Assembly (NCBI RefSeq): GCF_030908545.1
Contig: NZ_CP133083.1
Coordinates: 2,861,691 to 2,925,690, forward strand
Source of the DNA: Nitrosomonas sp. sh817
Lineage (GTDB): Bacteria > Pseudomonadota > Gammaproteobacteria > Burkholderiales > Nitrosomonadaceae
Direction: 5' to 3'
Length of the DNA: 64,000 nucleotides
In this document: positions 1-9,157 of the stretch, in pieces
Numbering within the stretch: the stretch's first letter is position 1
Layout of the letters: each line of letters opens with the position of its first letter
Notes under the pieces: model-generated
The model's database searches: none
What the model was told of the DNA's origin: nothing
What the model saw: only the letters and a program-made list of their open reading frames with translations
Program-made: the position numbers and the translations under genes

Positions 1-677
1 TCGATCAAGGCGTCTTGTAGGCTTGAAAAAGCCCCCGCCAATCGTAGCGCTTGGGTTTCGACTAGAATACAACCGCCTGCTGCAGCTGCTATTCGCGACG
101 CGGGTTTGTTTGCTAATGCAAATGGATACAACAGCTTAAAAAAGAAAATAAAAGCGGGCATTAGCAAACGTTCGATAAAATTCAGCATCGGCGGCTCTGC
201 CATCAGCGATACCAATGCAAGATTTTCTTGGCGGGCTTTTTGATGCAACGCTGAAACTATTCCCGGCGCAAGCTCAATGTCAGCATCCAGCAATAAGGTA
301 TAAGGCGTTTTGACTGCTCTTAAACCTTGCTCCAAGGCCCATAATTTACCACTCCAGCCTGCTGGCGGCGCGACGCCCGGGATAACCGTCGCTCCGCATC
401 GGATAGCCTGCTCGGCAGTATTATCTGACGATTGATCATCAATCACGATGATAGCCATTTCACACCCTTGGGATTGAATACCGCTGAGAGTGTGCTGAAT
501 ATAAGGGCCTTCATTACGGGCCGGAACAAGCACAGTAATATCCTGCAACGCTTCATTCAATACCACTGTTTGTTGAACTTCTATTTTTTCCCGGGTGCTC
601 CAGGGTTTCCAGGGCAAAAAAACCAATGACCACCAGCATATTGCGCCAAAAATTGACAAATATAAAACTAAAACCAC
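1..677 (-). CDS. hpnB: Hopanoid-associated glycosyltransferase HpnB (partial, C-terminus off the left edge)
   Basis: The minus strand is open from a GTG at 677 to the window edge. An N-terminal hydrophobic segment (about residues 2-20) is followed by a Pro/Trp-rich stretch, then the GT-A strand LVPARNEG and the nucleotide-binding region VIDDQSSDNT, as in family 2 glycosyltransferases of the HpnB type. No ATG exists between the upstream in-frame TAA (728-726) and the GT domain. GTG at 677 is chosen because AGGA lies about 9 bases upstream. It follows hpnH in the same direction, which supports a role in hopanoid side-chain elaboration. The exact acceptor is not visible. The catalytic C-terminal half is outside the window. 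Confidence 0.82.
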   Translation of the reverse strand, partial: MVLVLYLSIFGAICWWSLVFLPWKPWSTREKIEVQQTVVLNEALQDITVLVPARNEGPYIQHTLSGIQSQGCEMAIIVIDDQSSDNTAEQAIRCGATVIPGVAPPAGWSGKLWALEQGLRAVKTPYTLLLDADIELAPGIVSALHQKARQENLALVSLMAEPPMLNFIERLLMPAFIFFFKLLYPFALANKPASRIAAAAGGCILVETQALRLAGAFSSLQDALI

Positions 678-725
678 TCTGATTCCTGCATTCAGTAGAC
701 CAAAAAGTATGCGTAATTTTCCTGT

Positions 726-1844
726 TTACTTATTGATTACTGACACGGTAATGTCAGAGAGTTTTTTAGCAGCTTGAGTGCCTTCTGCCGCCCATTTCGG
801 AGCGGGCTCCTCAACCATCGGTCCGGTTGTTCTGGGACCTTTGATCGAAGTTATCAGCGCCTTCCATGGATGCGTCAACGTGTCTTCAACAGCGGTGGCT
901 TCGTATCCGCAGTGTGCCATGCATTGCGCGCATTTGGGATTATTGGCGGTACCGTATTTTTCCCAAGGAGTGTCTTCCAGAAGTTCTTTAAATGTTTTGG
1001 CATACCCTTCGTCAGATAATAAATAGCAAGGCTTTTGCCAGCCGAATACATTGCGGGTCGGATTACCCCAAGGCGTACAATTATAATTTTGATTGCCTGC
1101 CAAATAATCCAGATACAGTGCGGAATGATTTAAGCGCCATTTACGTTTCAGTTTCTTACCCAATTCAAAAATACCGCGGAACAGTTTTTTGGTATCCTGG
1201 CTTTTGATGAAAACATCCTGCTTGGGTGCTTTTTCATAACTGAATCCGGGTGCGATAGTCGCTGCTTCAACCCCGAGCTCCATGGCGTAATCAAGAAATT
1301 CCGCAACATCTTCAGGGGTTTCACCTTGAAAAAGCGTGCAGTTCACGGTAACCCGGAATCCTTTTTCCAAGGCTAATTTGATTGCTTCAACGGCCCGGTC
1401 AAAAACACCCTCCTGACAAACCGAAGCATCATGGCGCTCTTTCATGCCATCCAGATGAATGGAAAACGTCAAATAAGGAGAAGGTGTGTAGTCGTCAATT
1501 CGCTTCTTCAACAGCAATGCATTGGTACACAAATAAACATACTTTTTGCGCTTGATGATGCCGGCGACAATTTGCGGCATCTCCTTGTGCAACAACGGCT
1601 CGCCACCGGGGATCGAAACCATCGGAGCGCCGCATTCGTCAACGGCTTGCATACACTCTTCATAGGAAAGCCGCTGATCAAGAACATCTTCCGGATGAGC
1701 GATTTTTCCACACCCGGCGCAAGCTAGATTACAGCGAAACAACGGTTCAAGCATCAGCACCAACGGATACTTTTTAACCCCTCTTATCTTTTGCTTGATT
1801 AGATAAGTACCGACCGCTATTTGTTGGCGTAAAGGAACACCCAT
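726..1844 (-). CDS. hpnH: Hopanoid biosynthesis radical SAM protein HpnH
   Basis: HpnH adds the adenosyl group to diploptene, the first step in making C35 extended hopanoids. The 372-residue protein starts with the typical MGVPLRQQ and carries the radical SAM cluster motif CNLACAGC (Cys38, Cys42, Cys45), followed by a GGEP-type SAM-binding segment. More cysteines near the C-terminus (CAQCMAHCG) resemble a SPASM-like extension. The reading frame is open further upstream to 1922, but ATG 1844 has a good GGAGGT site 8 bases before it and gives the family's usual N-terminus. hpnB follows about 50 bases downstream, so the two are probably cotranscribed. Confidence 0.93.
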   Translation of the reverse strand: MGVPLRQQIAVGTYLIKQKIRGVKKYPLVLMLEPLFRCNLACAGCGKIAHPEDVLDQRLSYEECMQAVDECGAPMVSIPGGEPLLHKEMPQIVAGIIKRKKYVYLCTNALLLKKRIDDYTPSPYLTFSIHLDGMKERHDASVCQEGVFDRAVEAIKLALEKGFRVTVNCTLFQGETPEDVAEFLDYAMELGVEAATIAPGFSYEKAPKQDVFIKSQDTKKLFRGIFELGKKLKRKWRLNHSALYLDYLAGNQNYNCTPWGNPTRNVFGWQKPCYLLSDEGYAKTFKELLEDTPWEKYGTANNPKCAQCMAHCGYEATAVEDTLTHPWKALITSIKGPRTTGPMVEEPAPKWAAEGTQAAKKLSDITVSVINK

Positions 1845-2199
1845 GAATATAACCTCCCAAAATACTTCAAATGCAAATGAATGACCAAAAAATTTTTGGC
1901 ACGAAAAAAACCTGAAAAGCAAAGCTCGCTCAATAAGCGCTAGCAGACAAGCGATCTGTTTTTGCTACATGGCTTCTTGAATACTGAAAAAGATGCTGCA
2001 GTAAATATAAAAGCGATCTGGATTTTTTAAACATCTACAGCATTATAATTATCTGAAAAGGCATTAGAATCAGCACTCCAGACCCCACTATAGAACATGA
2101 ACCCTTCCATAGCAAATATTTTATATCAGGTCAGTGGATTTATTACGGACAACTATCAAAAAAACAGATCAATCGTGACTTTTTATGGGACAAAACAAC
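1845..2199. other. Intergenic region upstream of hpnH
   Basis: About 355 AT-rich bases separate the hpnH start from the terminator of the lipoprotein gene, which also runs leftward. The promoter of hpnH-hpnB should lie here, but no convincing -35/-10 pair was found by eye. No ORF with a credible start and ribosome site was seen. Confidence 0.5.
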
Positions 2200-2226
2200 A
2201 CACCAAGAACCGTGGGCTCTTGGTGT
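2200..2226 (-). terminator. Probable Rho-independent terminator of the lipoprotein gene
   Basis: A perfect 9-bp inverted repeat, ACACCAAGA / TCTTGGTGT, encloses a 9-base loop. On the minus strand it is followed by a T-rich run (GTTGTTTTGTC). It sits about 30 bases after the stop of the leftward lipoprotein gene. Confidence 0.65.
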
Positions 2227-2254
2227 AAGTAATGCAGCAATAAAGCGTGACGTA

Positions 2255-2752
2255 TTATTCGAACGCAACACCGAGTGTACGGAGTGTTCTTTTGGTTATT
2301 TTCCCGGGAGTAATGTCATTTTGTTTCTGGAAGCTTTCAATCGCGGCAACAGTTTTGGCGCCACTTACTCCGTCAACAGGCCCGGGATTCAATCCCGCAT
2401 CCACGAGCGCTTGCTGAATTTTTTTCATCAATGCCGGGGTTGTTTTGACAATATCATCACCATCATCCGCTACTTCCACAGCAGCAACACTGGCGGATTC
2501 TTCTTCAATTGCAGCGGCAGCTTCGTCGGTTGATTCGATGCTTTCTAGACTTTGTACATCTTCAATTGGCGTTGATTCTGCAGCAGGCGTTGGCGCTGGT
2601 TCTGCCGCTGGTGTTGCGGGTGCAGTTGCTGCTTGATCATCTTTGGGAGGAAGTGGTTTTTTTTCAAAAATAGGTTTACAACCAAATAACAATCCTACAG
2701 CCAAAAAAAGCATCGTGTAAGTTGTAAATTTATTGGTTTTACTAATTCTCAT
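2255..2752 (-). CDS. Lipoprotein with a C-terminal peptidoglycan-binding domain
   Basis: A 165-residue secreted protein. The N-terminus has a basic start, a hydrophobic core and a lipobox ending LLFGC (Cys25), so it is probably lipid-anchored. Residues 35-105 are a low-complexity linker rich in Ala, Glu, Pro and Thr. The last 55 residues (ALMKKIQQALVDAGLNPGPV through TLRTLGV) match the PG_binding_1 fold, with the usual LN-G-DG-G--T--A---FQ pattern. Together this suggests an outer-membrane lipoprotein touching the cell wall. No enzyme domain is present. It appears to be a single-gene unit with its own terminator, divergent from the flavoprotein gene at 2917. Confidence 0.75.
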   Translation of the reverse strand: MRISKTNKFTTYTMLFLAVGLLFGCKPIFEKKPLPPKDDQAATAPATPAAEPAPTPAAESTPIEDVQSLESIESTDEAAAAIEEESASVAAVEVADDGDDIVKTTPALMKKIQQALVDAGLNPGPVDGVSGAKTVAAIESFQKQNDITPGKITKRTLRTLGVAFE

Positions 2753-2916
2753 TACTATTCTCCATGAAAAATTTCAAAAAAATCATTAAATTGCGTAAGC
2801 TACGCATTCCAATGAAAAGCCTTTTTATCTTCCGTCTGTTTTCGAATAATCTACGAAACCATATTCATTTAATTGTTATATTTATAGCGTCATGAACTGA
2901 CGCATCATGCTGCGAT

Positions 2917-4128
2917 GTGAACTATCACACTTTTCTAATCATAACGCAATCGAAAAAAAAATTGACTAATGAGGAGTTTAACACCACAAAAAATAAAAGA
3001 GCCATATGCTTAATTGGCGGCGGACATAGCCATATTGCCGTTATCAAGCAGTTTGGAATGCACCCGATACCAGGCGCAAGTCTAACGCTTATCAGTCCGG
3101 ATGCGTTGACACCCTATTCAGGAATGATCCCAGGATTGATCGCGGGACACTATGCATTTAAGGATTGCCACATTGATTTAATGAAACTTTGCCGATGGGC
3201 AGGAGCGCAATTTGTCAGCGGTCAAATCCAAGCAATGGATCTTCAAACCAAACAGGTTGTTTGTGATCAGCATCCCCCTGTGCATTATGATTTACTGTCT
3301 ATCAATACGGGCTCTCAACCGGCACTCCACCAAATTCATGGTGCTACTGAATATGGCCACCCTGTGAAACCGATAAAAAATTTTATTCAAGGATGGCAAT
3401 CTTGGCTCGAATCCGACCGGAATTCCCTTCGGCCGCAGCGCGTAGTGGTAATCGGTGGAGGCGCTGCCGGGATCGAAATACTACTGGCAATGCATTACAA
3501 AATATCCCGCCGGTACCCAAAACGATCGGACTTCACGTTAGTGTGCGCCGATCGACAAATTCTCAGTACGCATAACCAGCAAGCACGGAACTTTTTTGAC
3601 CGATATCTACAATCATCGGGAATTACGGTCATCCGTGGAAAGCGGGTCATAGCGATTGACCGGCAGCAGTTATTACTCGATGACCAAACTGCCCTGCATT
3701 ACGACTTCGCCGCCTGGTGCATTCATGCAACAGCGCCGCCTTGGTTGAAAGAAAGCGGCATCCAATGCGACAAAAAGGGTTTCGTCCTGGTGGACCAGTA
3801 TCTTCGCAGCATTTCTCATCCGGAAATTTTCACCAGTGGAGATGCGGCATCGTTTACGCCGGCTCCATTGCCCAAAGCCGGGATATATGCGGTACGGCAG
3901 GGACCGATACTGGCGAAGAATATCGCCGCGCTGATAAAGAACCAGCCGCTTTCTCCTTATAAACCCCAACGGCGCTACTTAAGCCTATTAACCACTGGTG
4001 ATCGTTATGCCGTTGCTTCCTGGGGAAGTTTTTTTGTCCAAGGCAAGTGGGTATGGCATTGGAAAAACTGGATAGACCGTTCGTTTATGGCACGCTATCA
4101 GTCATCATTACCGGATAACAACACCTGA
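2917..4128 (+). CDS. FAD-dependent pyridine nucleotide-disulfide oxidoreductase (NDH-2/TIGR03169-like)
   Basis: A 403-residue flavoprotein. An N-terminal FAD-binding motif (CLIGGGHSH, about residues 31-39) is followed by a second dinucleotide-binding motif for NAD(P)H (VVIGGGAAGIEI) and the C-terminal FAD contact IFTSGDAASF. The family with the GGGHSH signature includes type II NADH dehydrogenase-like proteins, some of them fused or linked to SelD; no SelD is present here. The start is unsure: GTG 2917 is the only upstream start in frame apart from a TTG near 2962, and neither has a clear ribosome site. The protein ends without a membrane helix. The electron acceptor is unknown. Confidence 0.78.
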   Translation: MNYHTFLIITQSKKKLTNEEFNTTKNKRAICLIGGGHSHIAVIKQFGMHPIPGASLTLISPDALTPYSGMIPGLIAGHYAFKDCHIDLMKLCRWAGAQFVSGQIQAMDLQTKQVVCDQHPPVHYDLLSINTGSQPALHQIHGATEYGHPVKPIKNFIQGWQSWLESDRNSLRPQRVVVIGGGAAGIEILLAMHYKISRRYPKRSDFTLVCADRQILSTHNQQARNFFDRYLQSSGITVIRGKRVIAIDRQQLLLDDQTALHYDFAAWCIHATAPPWLKESGIQCDKKGFVLVDQYLRSISHPEIFTSGDAASFTPAPLPKAGIYAVRQGPILAKNIAALIKNQPLSPYKPQRRYLSLLTTGDRYAVASWGSFFVQGKWVWHWKNWIDRSFMARYQSSLPDNNT

Positions 4129-4131
4129 GCC

Positions 4132-4186
4132 GGATGCTGCAAATCGTTATAAATCCGCGAAGTTGTATACAACTGGCTAAGCATCC
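4132..4186. terminator. Stem-loop region between convergent genes
   Basis: Between the converging ends of the flavoprotein and GTPase genes, GGATGCT (4132-4138) can pair with AGCATCC (4180-4186). The loop contains a perfect 12-base palindrome, GTTGTATACAAC (4162-4173). There is no T tract, so termination is only a guess from position. Confidence 0.3.
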
Positions 4187-5580
4187 AGCAACGCCGCAAC
4201 CAGTTTAGTTTCCAATTGCTGAAATTGCGCATTGCCATTGCGGGCAGGTGAAGGCTCCCGCCACGAGGGATTCTGCCGCAAGGTACTGATCATCTTTTGC
4301 CACTGATCCGGCAATTTTTCGGTATCCGCTTTATCCACTTGCAGCGTATCTTGCGCGGCATGACCGCGATGCATCAATTTCTTCAACAAGTGCTTCTGGC
4401 GCAAATACAAAATCTGCACCGTGGTTTCATCGGCGCATTGCCATTGGGTGCCTTTGACAGTCGCTTTAATTTCATCGCCATAGCGTTTGAAGGTGGACCA
4501 GCCGGCACCTGCCAACGCGCCCAATGCACTGGCGGCGCCGAGGCTCATGCCGCCCACCATCAAATCAATACCGGCACCGGCAGCGGCACCTTTGGCGGCC
4601 GCGCTGCCCACATCCAATCCATAAGCTTTAAGAATGCCCGGCGCGAAAATATCCAATTGCCATTGGCCATTGCTGACAGGGATATTTTGAATTGCCACAT
4701 CCTTTTCCGAGAAATTGAAGATCGTTAATAAATCGTGTAGACACTGTTGTTCCGCCTTGCGGACAAATTCCTGCAGCCGGTCTTCCAGCAGTGTATTGGC
4801 GATTGCATGATTATTAACCGTTTTACTTTCACGATAACAGGCCACTTGAACAATCAGCTCAGCAATCCGCCTGGCGCCCGACAAGCACAACTGATTCCAG
4901 AGCTTAGCGCGGTAGTCGATAAGTTTTTGTAAATGATTGTAATGCGATTCCAGCAACGATTGCATTTTCTGGTACAACCGCTTCTCCGCTTCAAATGCAA
5001 AAGCGACTGTATCGAATTCCAGCGTTGTGTGCATTTGATAGGCGGACAAATATTCACGCCACTTTCCAAGTTCCCGTTCGTGACCCGCGATAAAATTGAA
5101 GACAGGGATTATCGGTTTTCCCGCTCGTGTCAGAACTTCCAGTTCCAAACGGTATTTCTCCAGAAATGGCTCTCGGACATCGATGATGTATAACAAGATG
5201 TCGCTGCGTAACACTTGGCGGATGACTTTCGCCTCTTGTTCCAACGGATCGTTGACAGTCACATGCGTAACGAATTGTTCCAGAACTTGCGGTGGCCGCA
5301 ATGCCGCGGATTTTTCCTGCAGCTTTTTTATATGAGCGAATAATGCCCGGGAATCCTCCAAACCGGGTGTGTCGTACAAATTCAAAACGGGGGTATGATC
5401 GGCTGAGATGGTGGCTTGTTCCACATGCCGGGTGGTGCCCGCGGCATCTTCAATCACACCGAATTCGGTACTACGAAGCATGGTGCGGATCAACGATGTC
5501 TTACCGGTATTGGTATGACCGACCACTGCGATATTGAGTAGCGCATCAGTTTGCGCTTGCCGGGAATTATTGACAATCAT
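4177..5580 (-). CDS. Era-like GTPase with DUF3482 domain
   Basis: A 467-residue protein with an N-terminal G domain: P-loop GHTNTGKTS (residues 21-29), a switch with GTTRH near residue 48, and DTPG at 69-72. The rest corresponds to DUF3482, including a Gly/Ala-rich stretch (about residues 325-370) that may be a membrane hairpin. It starts 3 bases after the stop of the DUF2868 membrane protein, so the two are translated together. DUF2868/DUF3482 neighbours are common in beta- and gammaproteobacteria, but their task is not established. Placement at the inner membrane is inferred from the partner. Confidence 0.85.
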   Translation of the reverse strand: MIVNNSRQAQTDALLNIAVVGHTNTGKTSLIRTMLRSTEFGVIEDAAGTTRHVEQATISADHTPVLNLYDTPGLEDSRALFAHIKKLQEKSAALRPPQVLEQFVTHVTVNDPLEQEAKVIRQVLRSDILLYIIDVREPFLEKYRLELEVLTRAGKPIIPVFNFIAGHERELGKWREYLSAYQMHTTLEFDTVAFAFEAEKRLYQKMQSLLESHYNHLQKLIDYRAKLWNQLCLSGARRIAELIVQVACYRESKTVNNHAIANTLLEDRLQEFVRKAEQQCLHDLLTIFNFSEKDVAIQNIPVSNGQWQLDIFAPGILKAYGLDVGSAAAKGAAAGAGIDLMVGGMSLGAASALGALAGAGWSTFKRYGDEIKATVKGTQWQCADETTVQILYLRQKHLLKKLMHRGHAAQDTLQVDKADTEKLPDQWQKMISTLRQNPSWREPSPARNGNAQFQQLETKLVAALLDA

Positions 5581-5583
5581 GAT

Positions 5584-6966
5584 TTATCGCGTAATAACAT
5601 GTTCCGCGGGAATACCGCAAGCCTCGGCCAGCCGGAACCAAGCAAATTCACGCGCGCTCGTGACCGGCGCCGATGGTTTGTTCAGCAAAATCAACCAGGG
5701 TCTTGCATGACTGCTATCGGCCAGCTCCTTAATCGTGCGTTGTATGCCGCGATCGGGTAAGCGATGCGCGGCGACACCCAGCAGCAGAGGAACGCTTAGG
5801 CTCCTGATCATCGTGATGGCTTGCTCATGCGAATCTTGATCAATAATGTTAAGACGACAGATAACCGGTTCCGGCCAATCCGTGCTGTCGTCCAATTCCA
5901 CACCAATTGCGTGCGCATTGGCAGGAATAGCAACATGTTCCGGCGGCCGGGTAACTTCGGCTGGTTTGATACCGGCTTGCGGATCGGCGTCGATGACTTC
6001 GGCTTTAACTTCGCGCGCCATCAACCGCTGACGCAATTCAATGTAATAAGGCAAATAAAGATCCAGCTTGAAGCGGCTTTCAGCCCATCGCTGCATAACC
6101 CATGAAAACCCCAGCAGCAACAGTCGCGGAAAAATTCCATAAACCAGCAAGGCGCCGATCAAAAACGCTGCCCATGCCGTGCGGGTTTCCGCATCCTGCT
6201 TACCTGTTCCGACGCGGCTTGCAATGGTTTGCGGATCATCCGGTATTTTTAATCCCAACGCTTCCAGCGGCTTACCCAGCATTTGCGTGAGTTGCGGCAA
6301 AGCGCTATCCGGCAGAATGGTCGTGCCCCAGATGAAGTTGTATTGTTTCGCCATCATAATCATGATCAGCAAAATCAACCCCGCAGTCAGGTAAACCAGC
6401 CAAAACTGGTGCGTCAGAACACTGACGCGCCATTTACCAACCGTGCCGGTTAAACAACTTTCCCACCAAGCATGCGAAGCCAGCGATTGGACATCCGGTT
6501 CTTTTTTGTGGCGGTATGGCCACCAACTGACAAATTGCGCCACGATACCGCTGCTCAAGCTTTGCAGGTTCAATGTCATGCCCGATACCCACAGCAATAG
6601 AGAAATCGAGTTAAACCCAAGCAGCACCGCGAGCAGCCAGTAGATATTCAATGTCGATGATTCGCTGACAGCCTGGCTGGCGGCCAACGCGCCTAAAACC
6701 GCCGCGAGCGTCCAGCAAATCCAGCGCGCACGGGTAAATTGCTTGTCCGGCTGCTGCAGCGCATTCTCCAATGCATTTTCCCGGATTAGCTGTTGAGCGC
6801 GGAAAGTAAGCCGGTTAACAAACTGACGATAGTTGAAATCTCCGTTGACGGAACCGGGCATGTCGCGGATACCGGCATACGATAATTGCTCCGCTTTGGC
6901 GGATTCGATCGCTCGCAATTGTTCGATGCGCACCAAATCAGCAAAAGCATACTTTTTTACAGACAT
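5584..6966 (-). CDS. DUF2868 membrane protein, partner of the DUF3482 GTPase
   Basis: A 460-residue integral membrane protein. Hydrophobic segments lie at about residues 80-100, 105-130, 180-200 and 260-285, with a soluble C-terminal part of some 150 residues. The arrangement fits DUF2868. It is the first gene of a two-gene unit with the GTPase (gap of 3 bases). The function is unknown. The pairing suggests that the GTPase acts on, or is anchored by, this protein. The 5' neighbour on the other strand is a glutamine amidotransferase gene, so the promoter lies in 6967-7111. Confidence 0.8.
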   Translation of the reverse strand: MSVKKYAFADLVRIEQLRAIESAKAEQLSYAGIRDMPGSVNGDFNYRQFVNRLTFRAQQLIRENALENALQQPDKQFTRARWICWTLAAVLGALAASQAVSESSTLNIYWLLAVLLGFNSISLLLWVSGMTLNLQSLSSGIVAQFVSWWPYRHKKEPDVQSLASHAWWESCLTGTVGKWRVSVLTHQFWLVYLTAGLILLIMIMMAKQYNFIWGTTILPDSALPQLTQMLGKPLEALGLKIPDDPQTIASRVGTGKQDAETRTAWAAFLIGALLVYGIFPRLLLLGFSWVMQRWAESRFKLDLYLPYYIELRQRLMAREVKAEVIDADPQAGIKPAEVTRPPEHVAIPANAHAIGVELDDSTDWPEPVICRLNIIDQDSHEQAITMIRSLSVPLLLGVAAHRLPDRGIQRTIKELADSSHARPWLILLNKPSAPVTSAREFAWFRLAEACGIPAEHVITR

Positions 6967-7111
6967 TTCCCGGTTAATTCCAAATGGTAAAAATCAAAGC
7001 AGGGTGTGGCATGAGTGGGAATTCACAGTCAGAAGCAAAAGGTGTCAGAAATTAGCACAAATCAGGCTAAAATCCGCAATTAAATCTTTCAAAATTATGG
7101 CAGGAAATTTC

Positions 7112-7813
7112 ATGAAACCGGTAGCAATTTTTAGACACATACCCATAGAAGGCCCCGGCTATTTTGCCACATTTCTCGACAACAATCATATCCCGTGGCG
7201 GCTCATTAAAATCGACGCCGGAGAAAAACCACCGGCCAGCATCGATGAATTCAGCGGCCTGGTGTTCATGGGCGGCACCATGAGCGTCAACGACGATCTG
7301 CCTTGGATCGGGCAGGAATTGTCGCTGATCCGTCAAGCGGTCGCCGCCGATGTGCCGGTGCTGGGTCACTGCCTCGGCGGACAGCTCATGGCCAAAGCAC
7401 TTGGAGGTGTTGTTAGTGCCAATCCGGTCAAGGAAATGGGCTGGGGTGAAGTCACGGTGCCGGATAATGCGGTGGCGCGCGAATGGTTCGGCGATCTGAC
7501 CGGCTTCAATTCGTTTCACTGGCACGGCGAAGCGTTCAGCATCCCGCAAGATGCCATCTGCATCCTATCCAGCCCGTATTGTGCCAATCAAGCCTTCGCC
7601 CTAGGCATGCACCTCGGCATGCAATGCCACGTCGAAATGACCGAGCGGCTGGTGATCGATTGGTGCAGCGTCGGCGCGGAAGAACTCGCCAGCTTGAATC
7701 AACCGTCGGTGCAAACGCTGGAAGAAATCGAGAAGAATTTGCCCGAGCGTGTAACCGCCCTGAATGCGGTGGCGGAGCAGTTGTACCGGAAATGGACGGC
7801 ACATTTGAAATGA
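7112..7813 (+). CDS. Class I glutamine amidotransferase (GMP synthase-like, stand-alone)
   Basis: A 233-residue stand-alone glutaminase-type domain. The nucleophile elbow GHCLGG places the catalytic Cys at residue 87, and CHVE near the C-terminus gives His173 and Glu175, so the triad is complete. The frame is open upstream to 6833, but ATG 7112 has AGGA 8 bases before it and gives the normal family N-terminus. No synthetase partner is adjacent, so the amide acceptor cannot be named. It resembles the YfeJ-like subgroup. The next gene, on the opposite strand, ends 10 bases after it. Confidence 0.85.
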   Translation: MKPVAIFRHIPIEGPGYFATFLDNNHIPWRLIKIDAGEKPPASIDEFSGLVFMGGTMSVNDDLPWIGQELSLIRQAVAADVPVLGHCLGGQLMAKALGGVVSANPVKEMGWGEVTVPDNAVAREWFGDLTGFNSFHWHGEAFSIPQDAICILSSPYCANQAFALGMHLGMQCHVEMTERLVIDWCSVGAEELASLNQPSVQTLEEIEKNLPERVTALNAVAEQLYRKWTAHLK

Positions 7814-7822
7814 ATGCGCCGG

Positions 7823-8833
7823 TCATTCCAGCAGATGTTCGCCCAGCAACAATTGCAAAAATTTATCCCGTGTTACCTTGGATGAATCGCGGTAAAGCTT
7901 GTATTGCGCATGCCGGTCCGGTTGCTGTGGATCGATTTCGATACCCCACAACGGTGCGGTCGTCGTCGGTAAATTGGAATAGCGCACATCGACCAGCACC
8001 TCCGGTTGTTGCGGGCGGATGGCGAGGTATCCCGACGAGAAGTGACTGAAGCGCGCGATATCCTGCGCCAGCACGGATGAAACCGGCAATCCGTTCAAAT
8101 CACGTTCCAAGACGAATTTTTCAACCGATTCTCCAGGATAGACGCGCGGTTCGGAAAACAAACCGACGCGGATCGCATCGACATGGAATTGGCCGTCGAA
8201 TTCATAAATCGAGCGCCACAACACCAAATTGGCAAGCGTCGGTTTGACCAGCAACCGTTCGGCGCGGTGCTCGCGTTCGGTAATCAATGCAGTAGCGGCA
8301 GTCTCGGCGCGTTGCAGCTGCACCCAGCCGAACGACAGATAGGCTGCCGCCAGCACTAGCCCGATTCGCGCTGCGGCATGACTGTATTTCTTCCATGCAA
8401 CTGCGCCAGCAATCAGCAAAATCAAAGTAAAAGCCGGGTCCAGCACGGAAATGATATTCAGCGCCACGCGTTCATCGCTTGCTGGCCACAGCAGATTCGT
8501 GCCATAGCTGGTGAACGCATCCAGCACGCCGCTCAAGCAGTAACCAAGAAACGTGAACAGATACAACCGGGTAAACGGCAAGCGCTTACGCAGAAACGGC
8601 CAAAGCAGCAATGCGACAATCAAGGCGCCGAGCGGCACAAAAAACAGCGAATGGGTGAAATGCCGGTGAAATTCGATATTCAACAACGGGTCATTTTCCG
8701 ATTGAATCAAAATATCGACATCCGCTGCGATACCGGCGGCAAAACCAATGCCGGTTGCGATTCGCGTCTCTTGCCGGTTTGCGCCGGACTGCGCCATCGT
8801 GGCGCCCAGTAACCCCTGAGTCAATAAATCCAT
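7823..8833 (-). CDS. YdjM-family membrane-bound metal-dependent hydrolase
   Basis: A 336-residue protein beginning with the signature MDLLTQGLLG. The N-terminal half has the family's metal-ligand pattern (ADVDIL and FHRHFTHS) and four or five hydrophobic segments between residues 20 and 165. The C-terminal half is soluble. The family (PF04307, YdjM/LexA-regulated in enterics) is annotated as a metal-dependent hydrolase, although its substrate is unknown. It is a single gene, convergent with the glutamine amidotransferase gene. Confidence 0.82.
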   Translation of the reverse strand: MDLLTQGLLGATMAQSGANRQETRIATGIGFAAGIAADVDILIQSENDPLLNIEFHRHFTHSLFFVPLGALIVALLLWPFLRKRLPFTRLYLFTFLGYCLSGVLDAFTSYGTNLLWPASDERVALNIISVLDPAFTLILLIAGAVAWKKYSHAAARIGLVLAAAYLSFGWVQLQRAETAATALITEREHRAERLLVKPTLANLVLWRSIYEFDGQFHVDAIRVGLFSEPRVYPGESVEKFVLERDLNGLPVSSVLAQDIARFSHFSSGYLAIRPQQPEVLVDVRYSNLPTTTAPLWGIEIDPQQPDRHAQYKLYRDSSKVTRDKFLQLLLGEHLLE

Positions 8834-9157
8834 AGTTATTAAGCTGATTTAACTGCCAAGAATAGAAAAATCGTATAAAATGGTGTAGGAATAAGCGATA
8901 GTTTAATTGCTTTTTCTCATTCGTCCTATGGATGAAAGTTTTCCAAGCAAACAAGGCGTTTGCAGATAACGTCGATACCAGGACAATCTCTAGTACAGAT
9001 GTCCTAGATAAAAGGTTATCGAGTACTATTTTTTTAATTTAACAATTAAGTTAGCATTTCTATCGTAGTTAATAAACTATGTGTGGCTTCAAAATTCAAC
9101 GGCTTTCTGTTTTTTGCTGTAAATGCTTTAACCTTAAAAAATAAAGGAGTTTCAATT
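8834..9157. other. Divergent intergenic region
   Basis: About 320 AT-rich bases lie between the YdjM-like gene (leftward) and the PEP-CTERM gene (rightward). Promoters for both should lie here. The ribosome site AAAGGAG of the PEP-CTERM gene is clear at about 9143. No other gene or strong hairpin was seen. Confidence 0.5.

Noticed and set aside
6833-7111. N-terminal extension of the glutamine amidotransferase
   Set aside because: It runs back into the DUF2868 gene region, does not resemble the family and ATG 7112 has a good ribosome site.
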